From assembly GCF_000375365.1 (NCBI RefSeq), contig NZ_AQXB01000002.1, positions 1 through 64,000 on the forward strand: a DNA stretch of 64,000 nucleotides, written 5' to 3'. The stretch comes from Corynebacterium mastitidis DSM 44356. GTDB taxonomy: Bacteria; Actinomycetota; Actinomycetes; Mycobacteriales; Mycobacteriaceae. Every line of letters starts with the position of its first letter. Position 1 is the stretch's first letter. Shown piece after piece: positions 27,009 to 35,316 of the stretch. A program made the position numbers and the translations under genes. The notes under the pieces were generated by a model that saw only the letters and a list, made by a program, of their open reading frames with translations, did not search any database and was not told where the DNA came from.

Positions 27009-28130
27009 ATGATCTCCCAGCGCAGTACGTCCCTCCGCGTTGTTGCCGCAGGCTCGGCTCTGGGCCTCGCCCTGGCGGGCCTGACCCCGGCTGCCGCCGT
27101 GGAGCCCCAGCAGGCACCCGCCAACCCGGCCGTGGCCGCCCCGCAGGCCGCCGTGAACGAGGGGTTCTTCACCAGCACCGACGGCAAGGGCACCCAGGTG
27201 TACTGGAAGTCCCAGACCGTGCCCAACGCCAAGGGCAACGTGATCGTGGTGCACGGCGCCGCCGAGCACTCCGGCCGCTACGACTACGTGGCGGACCGCC
27301 TGCTGGCCGACGGCTACAACGTGTACCGCCTGGACCACCGCGGGCACGGCAAGACCGCCGAGGCGGGCAACTCCGTGGTGCGCGGGCACATCGACGACTT
27401 CCACTACCTCGTGGACGACGTCCACACGCTGACCCAGCAGGCCAAGGCGGAGAACCCCAACGTCAAGACCTTCATGCTCGGGCACTCGATGGGCGCCCTG
27501 GCCGCGCAGTTCTACGGCATCAAGTACCCCGGCGACGTGGCGGGCATCGTGACCAACGGCGGCGGCGCTCCCATCAACCTCTCCGGGCGCAACGAGGCCG
27601 GCCCCGTGGTCACCCCGGAGGAGATCACGCAGAAGCAGCGCGAGCTGGACCCCACCCTCTCCGAGCGGCTGCCGCTGACGCAGCTCACCACCTTCAACAC
27701 CATGCTGGCCCAGCAGGTGCTGCCGGGCCGCGCGGACGTGCACGTGCCCTCGCTGCCGCTGTCCGATCAGATCCAGGTGCCCAACGCCTTCACCGACGGC
27801 GTGGCCTCCGACCCGGAGGTCTCCGCGCAGTACCAGAACGATCCCCTGGTGAACCAGAAGCTCAGCCTGGGCATGGTGCAGCAGATGGCGTTCGCGGGCT
27901 TCTACGACGGCGTGAACGCGGACCTCTTTAACACCCCCACCCTGATCATGCACGGCACCAAGGACGGCCTGGTTCCCAGCTACTTCGCGCAGGACTGGTA
28001 CAACGGCATCTCCTCCCCGGACAAGGAGATCGTGTACTGGGAGGGCCAGATGCACGAGGTGTTCAACGAGCCCGCCAAGGGTCAGGCGATGGACAAGGTT
28101 ATCGACTGGCTTAACGCACATAACGCCTAA
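27009..28130 (+). CDS. Secreted alpha/beta hydrolase, monoacylglycerol-lipase-like
   Basis: A 373-residue exported hydrolase. The signal peptide (about residues 1-30) ends near PAAAVEP. The alpha/beta fold is marked by VIVVHGAAEHSGRYDYVA (oxyanion region), the nucleophile elbow LGHSMGAL (Ser near residue 160), a late Asp in LIMHGTKDGLVPS and the His in GQMHEVFNEP. This serine-hydrolase group acts on monoacylglycerols or related lipids; here the signal peptide points to action outside the membrane. It precedes an acyltransferase fusion and the glycerol genes, so lipid-to-glycerol use is a fair inference. Confidence 0.87.
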   Translation: MISQRSTSLRVVAAGSALGLALAGLTPAAAVEPQQAPANPAVAAPQAAVNEGFFTSTDGKGTQVYWKSQTVPNAKGNVIVVHGAAEHSGRYDYVADRLLADGYNVYRLDHRGHGKTAEAGNSVVRGHIDDFHYLVDDVHTLTQQAKAENPNVKTFMLGHSMGALAAQFYGIKYPGDVAGIVTNGGGAPINLSGRNEAGPVVTPEEITQKQRELDPTLSERLPLTQLTTFNTMLAQQVLPGRADVHVPSLPLSDQIQVPNAFTDGVASDPEVSAQYQNDPLVNQKLSLGMVQQMAFAGFYDGVNADLFNTPTLIMHGTKDGLVPSYFAQDWYNGISSPDKEIVYWEGQMHEVFNEPAKGQAMDKVIDWLNAHNA

Positions 28131-28226
28131 ACCGGCGGCAACCGGGCCGCGTTCGGGCCGAAAAACCCCGCACACGCGGCGGAAATGACGCGCCCCGCGC
28201 ACGCGGGCTGAACTATACTCCACAGC

Positions 28227-30134
28227 ATGGTGCTGCGGGATATGGTTTATCGGGGAATTGTGCGCGTGGGGCGCGTGGTCATCGCCCTCCAGGGCTTGCA
28301 GATGCACGTGGAGGGCCAGGAGCGCATCCCGCGCAAGGGGGGCGCGGTGCTGGTGATGAACCATACCGGCTACATGGACTTTGTCCTCGGGGGCTTCCCG
28401 CCCTATCGGCGCGGCCGCCTGGTGCGCTACATGACCAAGGCCGCGATCTTTGACAAGCCGGGGGTGGGGGCCCTCATGCGGGTCATGGGCCACATCCCCG
28501 TGGATCGCATCGACGGCGCGGCGTCCTTCGAGGAGGCGGTGCGCAAGGCCGCCGAGGGGCAGATCGTGGGCATCTTCCCCGAGGCCACGATCTCCCGCAG
28601 CTTCGAGATCAAGAACCTGCGCACGGGTGCCGTGCGCATCGCGCAGGCGGCGGGGGTGCCGGTGATCCCGATGGTGTGCTTTGGCTCGCAGCGGCTGTGG
28701 ACCAAGGGCGGGAAGAAGAACCTGGGGCGCAGCCGCGCCCCCATCTACCTCTCTCTCCTGGAGCCGTGGGTGCCGGAGGGCTCCCCGGAGGTGGACACGG
28801 AGCGGCTGCGCGCGCAGATGCAGGCGGGCCTGGGGGAGGTCTGGGCCCGGTACCGGCGCGACTACGGTGAGTTCCCGGCCGGGGAGTTCTGGGTTCCGGC
28901 CCGCTTTGGCGGCGGGGCGCCCTCCCTGGAGGAGGCGCAGCGCGAGGACAGCGCGGTGGAAAAGGAGCGCTACCGCGTGCGCAAGCTCAACGAGGACCTC
29001 GCCGGGCTGAGCGAGAAGATCAAGGAGGTCAGCCGCAACCTGGTGGCGGGGGCCTACGAGGCGTACGACTCCGCCCAGGGCAGGCTGGCCCAGGCGCAGG
29101 AGGCGCAGCGGGAGCAGAAGGAGAAGGCGCGGGACGAGGAGCGCACCGCGATGATGGTGTGGCTCAAGAACAACATGGACGAGCTGGCCACCGAGGTCTC
29201 CCAGGGGGCCAAGGAGGGAAGGGAGCGCATCGCGGCCTCCATGGAGCAGGCGAAGAACAACGCGGCCATGCTCTATTCGCAGCTCTCCAGCAGCGGCTGG
29301 GAGCGCTACGAGGGCTCGCGCCTGGACGAGGCGCTCACTCGCCTGGCGGCCCAGTCCAAGCAGATCGTGAGCAAGCTGCCCCACCGGCTCGGCTCGCAGT
29401 TTAACGGGATCCCCGCGGCCATCGTGTGCAACATCGAGGGATCGCTGCTGGGCACGGACGGCGCGGTGCACGAGCGCGACGCCGCGGCCCTGCGCCGCGC
29501 CGCGAGCGAGGGTGCCAGCGTGGTGCTGACCACCGAGTTTGGCCCCGAGGAGTGGCGGCGCGCCGCCGAGGAGGTGGGGGTGCGCACGGTCGGGGTGTGC
29601 TATGACGGCGCGGTGGTGCTGGGCGAGGACGGCGAGGTGCTCAGCCGGAGCTTCTTTGACGGGGAGGCCGTCGAATCCGTGGAGCGCACGGTGCGTGCCC
29701 TGGGCGCGGAGGTGTCGTTTGGGTGGCGCACGGACTCCGATAGTGAGGAATATCATAGGGTGATGGGCGTGGTGAAGGTGCCGGGGGAGCGGCTCGGAAA
29801 AACCGCCTCTCACCTGGCGAAAGACCTCAAGGGGGTGGCGGAGGTGGTACTCACCCCGCGCCGGGGCTTCCATCTCCTTCCGGCGGGATCAAACAAAGGT
29901 CTAGGCGTTTTTCGGGCCCTCGACGCCCTGCACATCACCCCCGAACAGGCGGTGGCCTTCGGGGCGGTTCCCTCGGACATTCCGGTGCTGGAGGCGGTGG
30001 GCAAGGCCGTGGCGATGGCCGACGCCCCCTCTGAGGTGCTGAAAAAGGCGAGCAGCGCCACGGCGGTGAGCGACGAGGCCGGCGTGGCCGAGGTATTGAC
30101 CCCCCTTCTGGACGCGGCCGCCGAGGGGGAGTGA
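28227..30134 (+). CDS. PlsC-type acyltransferase fused to a coiled coil and degenerate HAD domain
   Basis: A 635-residue fusion. Residues 15-230 form a 1-acylglycerol-phosphate acyltransferase domain with the NHTGYMD motif (HX4D, His 46 and Asp 51) and FPEAT in place of FPEGT. Residues 245-375 are a charged coiled-coil stretch (KLNEDLAGLSEKIKEVSRN and on). From about residue 390 a Cof-type HAD fold follows, but motif I is CNIEGSLLG instead of DxDGTxx, and the last motif is FGAVPSDIPVL instead of GDxxND, so phosphatase activity is probably lost. The ATG at 28227 has TATACT 7 bases upstream (leaderless). Corynebacterial relatives are often separate acyltransferase and HAD genes. Confidence 0.82.
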   Translation: MVLRDMVYRGIVRVGRVVIALQGLQMHVEGQERIPRKGGAVLVMNHTGYMDFVLGGFPPYRRGRLVRYMTKAAIFDKPGVGALMRVMGHIPVDRIDGAASFEEAVRKAAEGQIVGIFPEATISRSFEIKNLRTGAVRIAQAAGVPVIPMVCFGSQRLWTKGGKKNLGRSRAPIYLSLLEPWVPEGSPEVDTERLRAQMQAGLGEVWARYRRDYGEFPAGEFWVPARFGGGAPSLEEAQREDSAVEKERYRVRKLNEDLAGLSEKIKEVSRNLVAGAYEAYDSAQGRLAQAQEAQREQKEKARDEERTAMMVWLKNNMDELATEVSQGAKEGRERIAASMEQAKNNAAMLYSQLSSSGWERYEGSRLDEALTRLAAQSKQIVSKLPHRLGSQFNGIPAAIVCNIEGSLLGTDGAVHERDAAALRRAASEGASVVLTTEFGPEEWRRAAEEVGVRTVGVCYDGAVVLGEDGEVLSRSFFDGEAVESVERTVRALGAEVSFGWRTDSDSEEYHRVMGVVKVPGERLGKTASHLAKDLKGVAEVVLTPRRGFHLLPAGSNKGLGVFRALDALHITPEQAVAFGAVPSDIPVLEAVGKAVAMADAPSEVLKKASSATAVSDEAGVAEVLTPLLDAAAEGE

Positions 30135-30179
30135 TCGGGGAACTAGACACCCCCGAAAAACTCACGTGTATCGCAGGTC

Positions 30180-30216
30180 AAAGCCGTGATGTGGACATTT
30201 TTACCGGGGCTTTTTT
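30180..30216 (+). terminator. Possible terminator before glpD
   Basis: aaagcc (30180-30185) can pair with ggcttt (30208-30213) across a 22-base loop, followed by more T. The stem is short, so this is only a weak candidate end for the acyltransferase transcript. Confidence 0.4.
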
Positions 30217-30227
30217 GCGCACCTTTT

Positions 30228-30286
30228 TGATACTGTGAACCCGTATCACGAGCGAGAACACATGGCCTTAAGGCCATCCGCATACT
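30228..30286 (+). promoter_or_regulatory. glpD promoter region with two inverted repeats
   Basis: Two inverted repeats stand before the glycerol genes: TGATAC-N9-GTATCA (30228-30248) and the perfect 16-base palindrome ATGGCCTTAAGGCCAT (30262-30277). A CATACT -10 box follows at 30281-30286, so the second palindrome fills the spacer between -35 and -10 and is well placed for a repressor. A near-GlxR motif (TGTGA...TCACG) has a 7-base instead of 6-base gap. Confidence 0.55.
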
Positions 30287-30317
30287 GTGAAAAGAGAGGG
30301 TTAGGTAGCTACTACTA

Positions 30318-32048
30318 ATGGCTTCCACAAGCAAACAAACTTTCAATCCCGAGTCCTATGAGAAGGCGTGGAAGCGCTTCGGGGACGAGGAGTTCGACGT
30401 CGTGATCATCGGCGGCGGCTCGGTGGGCGCGGGCGCCGCCGTGGACGCGGCGACCCGCGGCCTCAAGGTCGCCGTGGTAGAGACCCGCGACTTTGCCGCC
30501 GGCACCTCCTCGCGCTCCTCCAAGATGTTCCACGGCGGCCTGCGCTACCTGGCGATGTTTGACTTCCGCCTCGTGGCGGAGTCGCTGCGCGAGCGCGAGC
30601 TGAACATGTCCACCCTGGCCCCGCACCTGGTCAAGCCGCTGCGCTTCATCTTCCCGCTCACCCACCGCATGTGGGAGCGCGTGATGATGTTCGGTGGCTT
30701 CACCCTGTACGACCTCATGGGCGGTGCCAAGACCGTGCCCATGCAGAAGCACCTCACCCGCAAGAGCGTGCTCAAGCGCAACCCCGGCCTGCGCGAGGAC
30801 GCCGTGGTGGGCGGCGTGCGCTACTACGACACCCAGGTGGACGACGCCCGCCACACCATGATGGTGCTGCGCACCGCCGCCGAGTACGGCGCCGTGGTGC
30901 GTCCCTCCACCCAGGTCACCGGCCTGGACAAGGTCAACGGCCGCGTGGTCTCCGCCCGCCTGCGGGACACGGACACCGGCGCGGAGACCACCATCCGAGG
31001 CTCCGTGTTCATCAACGCCACCGGCGTGTGGAACGACGAGATCGAGAAGATGGCGGGCACCAAGGGCAAGTTCTCCGTGCACGCCTCCAAGGGCGTGCAC
31101 ATCGTGGTGCCCAAGGACGTGCTGGAGGCGGATTCCGCCCTGACCTTCGTGACCGAGAAGTCCGTGCTCTTCGTCATGCCGTGGGGCGACTACTGGATCA
31201 TCGGCACCACGGACACCGACTGGGCCAAGACGCTGAGCAAGCCGGACCCGGCCCCCACCCGCGCGGACATCGACTACATCCTCACCGAGGTGAACAAGCG
31301 CGTGCGCCGCCCCATCGTCCACTCGGACATCGTGGGCGTGTACTCCGGGCTGCGCCCGCTCCTGGAGGGCAGCTCCGACTCCACCACCAACCTCTCGCGC
31401 AACCACGCCGTGGCGCGCAACGTGCCGGGCCTGGTCTCCGTGGCCGGCGGCAAGTACACCACGTACCGCGTGATCGGCAAGGACGCCGTGGACCTGGCGC
31501 TCCAGGACGTGCCCAAGAAGGTCTCCGAGTCCATCACGGACCAGACCCCGATCCTGGGCGCGGACGGCTACCACGCCCTGTCCAACCAGGTGCCCGCCCT
31601 GGCCGCGCGCCACGGGCTGACGGAGAAGCAGATCGAGCATCTGCTGGGCCGCTACGGCTCCCTCTACGAGGAGGTGCTCGCGCCCGCCGCCGAGGACAAG
31701 GACCTGCTGTCCCCCCTCCCGGCCGCCGAGGGCTACCTCAAGGCCGAGGCGCTCTACGCCGTGACCCATGAGGGCGCGCTGCACCTGGAGGACGTGCTCG
31801 GGCGCCGCCTGCGCGTGTCCATGGAGTACGCGCACCGCGGCCTCGACTCTGCGGAGGCCGTGGCGGACCTCATCGCCCCCGTCCTGGGCTGGGACGAGGC
31901 GGCCAAGAAGAAGGAGATCGAGACCTTCCGCGGCCGGATCGAGGCGGAGCTCGCCGCAGAGAAGGCGCTCACGGATGAGGACGCGAACACGATCGTCACC
32001 GAGGCCGCCGATTCCCGACATTCCATTGATACCTCCGTGGAGGACTGA
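30318..32048 (+). CDS. glpD: Aerobic glycerol-3-phosphate dehydrogenase
   Basis: A 576-residue FAD enzyme that oxidises glycerol-3-phosphate to dihydroxyacetone phosphate and passes electrons to menaquinone at the membrane face. The FAD-binding motif is VVIIGGGSVGAGAAVDAATRG (residues 27-47), followed by ARDFAAGTSSRSSKMFHGGLRY-type residues (ETRDFAAGTSSRSSK). The C-terminal DAO_C part covers about residues 400-545. It heads the cluster glpD-glpF-glpK and overlaps glpF as TGATG, so the two are translationally coupled. Confidence 0.95.
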   Translation: MASTSKQTFNPESYEKAWKRFGDEEFDVVIIGGGSVGAGAAVDAATRGLKVAVVETRDFAAGTSSRSSKMFHGGLRYLAMFDFRLVAESLRERELNMSTLAPHLVKPLRFIFPLTHRMWERVMMFGGFTLYDLMGGAKTVPMQKHLTRKSVLKRNPGLREDAVVGGVRYYDTQVDDARHTMMVLRTAAEYGAVVRPSTQVTGLDKVNGRVVSARLRDTDTGAETTIRGSVFINATGVWNDEIEKMAGTKGKFSVHASKGVHIVVPKDVLEADSALTFVTEKSVLFVMPWGDYWIIGTTDTDWAKTLSKPDPAPTRADIDYILTEVNKRVRRPIVHSDIVGVYSGLRPLLEGSSDSTTNLSRNHAVARNVPGLVSVAGGKYTTYRVIGKDAVDLALQDVPKKVSESITDQTPILGADGYHALSNQVPALAARHGLTEKQIEHLLGRYGSLYEEVLAPAAEDKDLLSPLPAAEGYLKAEALYAVTHEGALHLEDVLGRRLRVSMEYAHRGLDSAEAVADLIAPVLGWDEAAKKKEIETFRGRIEAELAAEKALTDEDANTIVTEAADSRHSIDTSVED

Positions 32049-32785
32049 TGCTTACTGCTACTGATGCTTTCTTGTGGGAGTTCCTCGGAACGACCCTGCT
32101 GTTGCTCCTGGGCAACGGCGTGTGCGCGGTGAACGCGCTGCGCACCTCCGGCGGCAAGGGCGCCGGCTGGATCCTTATCGCCTTCGGCTGGGGCATGGCC
32201 GTGTACGTGGGTGCCAGCGTGGCTGACGTCTCCGGCGGCCACCTCAACCCGGCCGTCACCGTCATGCTCGCCCTCAAGGGCGCCGTGGCGTGGTCCCTCG
32301 TCCCGGCCTACGTGGCCGGGCAGCTCCTCGGCGCCATCTTCGGCGCCGTGCTGGCCTGGGCGGCCTTCAAGCAGCTCTTCGACGCCAACAACGTTGACGA
32401 GCGCGGCAACGTCACCGGGGCCAACAAGGACACCGGCGGGATCTTCTTCACCGGCCCGGCGGAGCCGAACAACGCGTGGAACACCGTCACCGAGTTCATT
32501 GCCACCTCGGTGCTGCTGATCTTCATCGCCTTCGGCCCCACCGGCGGCGAGCTCGGCCCGCTGACCTACTTCGGCGTGGCCTTCGTGATCGTGGCCATCG
32601 GCATGTCCCTGGGTACCCCCACGGGCTACGCGCTGAACCCGGTGCGCGACTTCGGCCCCCGCCTGGCCTACGCCTTCCTGCTGCCCATCCCCGGCAAGGG
32701 GAACCCCAACTGGGGCTACGCCTGGGTGCCCGTGGTGGGCCCCATGCTGGCTGCGGTGGCGGTGGGTCTGCTGGCCGCGCTGTAG
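32048..32785 (+). CDS. glpF: Glycerol uptake facilitator, aquaglyceroporin
   Basis: A 245-residue MIP-family channel with six membrane helices. The first pore motif is HLNPAVT (Asn near residue 67); the second is LNPVRDFGPR, that is NPV instead of NPA but followed by Arg-Asp as in glycerol channels. The GlpF-type Asp after the second motif supports glycerol rather than water transport. It is coupled to glpD by a 1-base overlap and lies 116 bases before glpK. Confidence 0.93.
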   Translation: MLTATDAFLWEFLGTTLLLLLGNGVCAVNALRTSGGKGAGWILIAFGWGMAVYVGASVADVSGGHLNPAVTVMLALKGAVAWSLVPAYVAGQLLGAIFGAVLAWAAFKQLFDANNVDERGNVTGANKDTGGIFFTGPAEPNNAWNTVTEFIATSVLLIFIAFGPTGGELGPLTYFGVAFVIVAIGMSLGTPTGYALNPVRDFGPRLAYAFLLPIPGKGNPNWGYAWVPVVGPMLAAVAVGLLAAL

Positions 32786-32839
32786 AGCGGCTAAGGTGAT
32801 GAGGGAGACCTACGGCGGAAAGCGCAGTAGCAGTAACCC

Positions 32840-32856
32840 GGCCCCCACCGGGGGCC
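32840..32856 (+). other. Stem-loop between glpF and glpK
   Basis: ggcccccaccgggggcc forms a compact 7-base GC stem in the 116-base gap. It has no T run and may stabilise or partly end the glpDF message rather than terminate it. Confidence 0.5.
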
Positions 32857-32901
32857 TACCCGTACAGCACTACGGATAGAAATAACGGAGCAACTGAACC
32901 A

Positions 32902-34434
32902 ATGAGCCAGAACAAGTACGTTGCGGCCATCGACCAGGGCACGACTTCGACGCGCTGCATTCTCTTCGACCACGACGGCAACCAGGTTGCCTCGGGGCAG
33001 TTCGAGCACGAGCAGATCTTCCCCCAAAAGGGGTGGGTGGAGCACGACCCCGTGGAGATCTGGGACAACACCCGCCGCGCCGTGGGCAGCGCCCTCGCGG
33101 ACAGCGACGTGGCGAGCCACGACATCACCGCCGTGGGCATCACCAACCAGCGCGAGACCACCGTGGTGTGGGACAAGAACACCGGCGAGCCGGTGTACAA
33201 CGCCATCGTGTGGCAGGACACCCGCACCAGCGAGCTGTGCGCGGAGCTCTCCGGCGAGGAGGGCCCCGACCGCTGGCGCAAGACCACCGGCCTGCGCATC
33301 AACTCCTACCCCTCCGGGCCCAAGATCAAGTGGATCCTGGACAACGTGGAGGGCGCCCGCGAGCGCGCCGAGGCCGGGGACCTCCTCTTCGGCACCATCG
33401 ACACCTGGCTGCTGTGGAACCTCACCGGCGGCGCCGAGGGCGACGAGGGCGAGCCCGCCGTCCACGCCACGGACGTGACCAACGCCTCCCGCACCCTGCT
33501 CATGGACCTGGAGACCCTCCAGTGGGACCCCGAGCTGTGCAAGGCCATGGACATCCCCATGTCCATGCTTCCCGAGATCCGTCCCTCCCTGGGCGACTTC
33601 CGCAAGATCCGCGCCCGCGGCTCCCTGCCGGGCGTGCCCATCCGCGCCGTCCTCGGCGACCAGCAGGCCGCCATGTTCGGCCAGGGCTGCTTCCGCCCCG
33701 GCGACGCCAAGAACACCTACGGCACCGGGCTGTTCCTGCTCCTCAACACGGGCACCACGCCCAAGTGGAGCGATAACGGCCTGATCACCACCGTGTGCTT
33801 CCAGATCGAGGGCGAGCGCCCCGTGTACGCCCTGGAAGGGTCCGTCTCCATGGGCGGCTCCCTGGTGCAGTGGCTGCGCGACAACCTCCAGATCATCCCC
33901 AACTCCGGGCAGATCGAAAACCTCGCCCGCGAGGTGCCGGACAACGGCGGCGTGTACATCGTCCCCGCCTTCTCCGGGCTCTTCGCCCCGCACTGGCGGC
34001 CCGACGCCCGCGGCGTCATCGTGGGCCTGACCCGCTTTGCCAACCGCAAGCACCTGGCCCGCGCCGTGCTGGAGGCCACCGCCTACCAGACCCGCGAGGT
34101 GGCCGACGCCATGGTGGCGGACTCCGGCGTGGAGATCACCGATCTGCGCGTGGACGGCGGCATGACCATGAACGAGCTGCTCATGCAGTTCCAGGCGGAC
34201 ATCCTGGGCACGAACGTGGTGCGCCCGAAGAACATCGAGACCACCGCGACCGGCGCCGCCCTGGCGGCCGGCATCTCCGTGGGCTACTGGGACAGCCTCG
34301 ACGTGCTGCGCCAGGACAAGGACTCCACCACCGTGTGGAAGCCCAAGATGGAGCAGGAGCAGGTGGACACCCTCTACGCCGAGTGGCAGCGCGCCGTGAA
34401 GCGCTCCCTGAACTGGGAGTACGACGCGGACTAG
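32902..34434 (+). CDS. glpK: Glycerol kinase
   Basis: A 510-residue FGGY-family kinase that phosphorylates glycerol with ATP. It opens with [21 protein letters not shown] (phosphate-1 motif). Substrate-contact residues lie in [13 protein letters not shown] and [12 protein letters not shown], and the second signature [26 protein letters not shown] is in the C-terminal half, with [17 protein letters not shown] near the end. The full family length is present. With glpF and glpD it completes uptake and entry of glycerol into glycolysis. Confidence 0.96.
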   Translation: MSQNKYVAAIDQGTTSTRCILFDHDGNQVASGQFEHEQIFPQKGWVEHDPVEIWDNTRRAVGSALADSDVASHDITAVGITNQRETTVVWDKNTGEPVYNAIVWQDTRTSELCAELSGEEGPDRWRKTTGLRINSYPSGPKIKWILDNVEGARERAEAGDLLFGTIDTWLLWNLTGGAEGDEGEPAVHATDVTNASRTLLMDLETLQWDPELCKAMDIPMSMLPEIRPSLGDFRKIRARGSLPGVPIRAVLGDQQAAMFGQGCFRPGDAKNTYGTGLFLLLNTGTTPKWSDNGLITTVCFQIEGERPVYALEGSVSMGGSLVQWLRDNLQIIPNSGQIENLAREVPDNGGVYIVPAFSGLFAPHWRPDARGVIVGLTRFANRKHLARAVLEATAYQTREVADAMVADSGVEITDLRVDGGMTMNELLMQFQADILGTNVVRPKNIETTATGAALAAGISVGYWDSLDVLRQDKDSTTVWKPKMEQEQVDTLYAEWQRAVKRSLNWEYDAD

Positions 34435-34448
34435 GGTTTTGCCCTCTT

Positions 34449-34490
34449 GAAAGTGCCGCCGAGCGAGGGGAGCCTCGGAGGCACTTTTCT
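34449..34490. terminator. Terminator between glpK and the Rv3651-like gene
   Basis: An outer stem aaagtgcc/ggcacttt (34450-34457 with 34480-34487) and an inner stem ccgag/ctcgg (34459-34463 with 34474-34478) are followed by TTCT. On the minus strand the same stem is followed by TTTC, so it may serve both convergent genes. Confidence 0.85.
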
Positions 34491-35316
34491 ATCGGGGGAT
34501 GGTAGCGAGCACGATGCCCGGCGCCGCCGGGAGTAGTGTGTGCTCGGCGGGAAGCTCGGGGAGGGGGCCAAACCCGTGGAGCATGGCCTCCGGCAACTCT
34601 GGCCGCTGCGCGGAAAGCCAGGCGAGGACGCGGCGGGAGGAGGCGTCGATGAAAGCGGGTGCGCACCCCTGTGCCTGAGCGGTGTGGTCGAGCACGCTGC
34701 GGGCAACGGTGTCCGCGTCGTCGGGAGCAGTTTTCTCGGGTAACGTGACAGAAACGCCTACCACCCGGGTCCCCTCAAAAGTTTTAATGCACCGCATCGT
34801 ATATTTGTGGACGAATCCGTGCGCGTCAAGGTATTCCCCCGTGCATCGTGAGCCGGGCTGCGCCGTACGAATCTGTTGGGCCAAGCACAGAACATCGGCT
34901 GGACGGGAGAGCTGGGATAACCAGTCGGTAAGAGTTTGTCGCGGGGTAAAGGGGTTTTTCTCCTGGGTGACCGTGGTGGGGATGATGGGATCGGTGAGGT
35001 CCCATTCCCATGCCTGCGTTTCAGGCTCCCGGGGGAGGCTATCGGTAGGGTCACCGACCCACATCAGTACGCCATGAACGTGGCGGGCAACTCCGAGAAC
35101 GGGGAAGGCTATTGCCAAGCGAGGCCCCGCAAGATCCACAAGTACCTGAGATTGCTTGAGATTATTGAGCACAGTCTCCACAAGGCGCACCACAGTGGTG
35201 CGCACGGAACCGCGAAACTCGTTGGATAGCGGGCGCCATTGCTTCGAGCGATTCCCAATACGCAGCACCGCAGGGGACTTCCCCACGGTGTCTACCAGAA
35301 ACCAACCCTCAGCCAT
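34489..35316 (-). CDS. Rv3651-like (DUF5593-type) protein
   Basis: A 275-residue soluble protein. The N terminus, AEGWFLVDTVGKSPAVLRIG with a later RSKQWRPL, resembles the start of mycobacterial Rv3651-like proteins as I remember them; that family has PAS/GAF-like domains and no proven function. A ligand-sensing role is therefore possible but unproven. I chose ATG 35316 because gaggaaaa lies 6-7 bases before it; an ATG at 35334 is upstream of that site. It overlaps the monooxygenase stop by 8 bases, so the two are co-translated. Confidence 0.65.
   Translation of the reverse strand: MAEGWFLVDTVGKSPAVLRIGNRSKQWRPLSNEFRGSVRTTVVRLVETVLNNLKQSQVLVDLAGPRLAIAFPVLGVARHVHGVLMWVGDPTDSLPREPETQAWEWDLTDPIIPTTVTQEKNPFTPRQTLTDWLSQLSRPADVLCLAQQIRTAQPGSRCTGEYLDAHGFVHKYTMRCIKTFEGTRVVGVSVTLPEKTAPDDADTVARSVLDHTAQAQGCAPAFIDASSRRVLAWLSAQRPELPEAMLHGFGPLPELPAEHTLLPAAPGIVLATIPR

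Noticed and set aside
30234-30250. GlxR-like site TGTGA...TCACG before glpD
   Set aside because: The gap is seven bases, whereas GlxR sites need six, so the geometry is wrong.
30299-30317. DtxR-like ttaggtagctactactaa just before glpD
   Set aside because: It matches the iron box only with a gap, and its inner bases are not palindromic.
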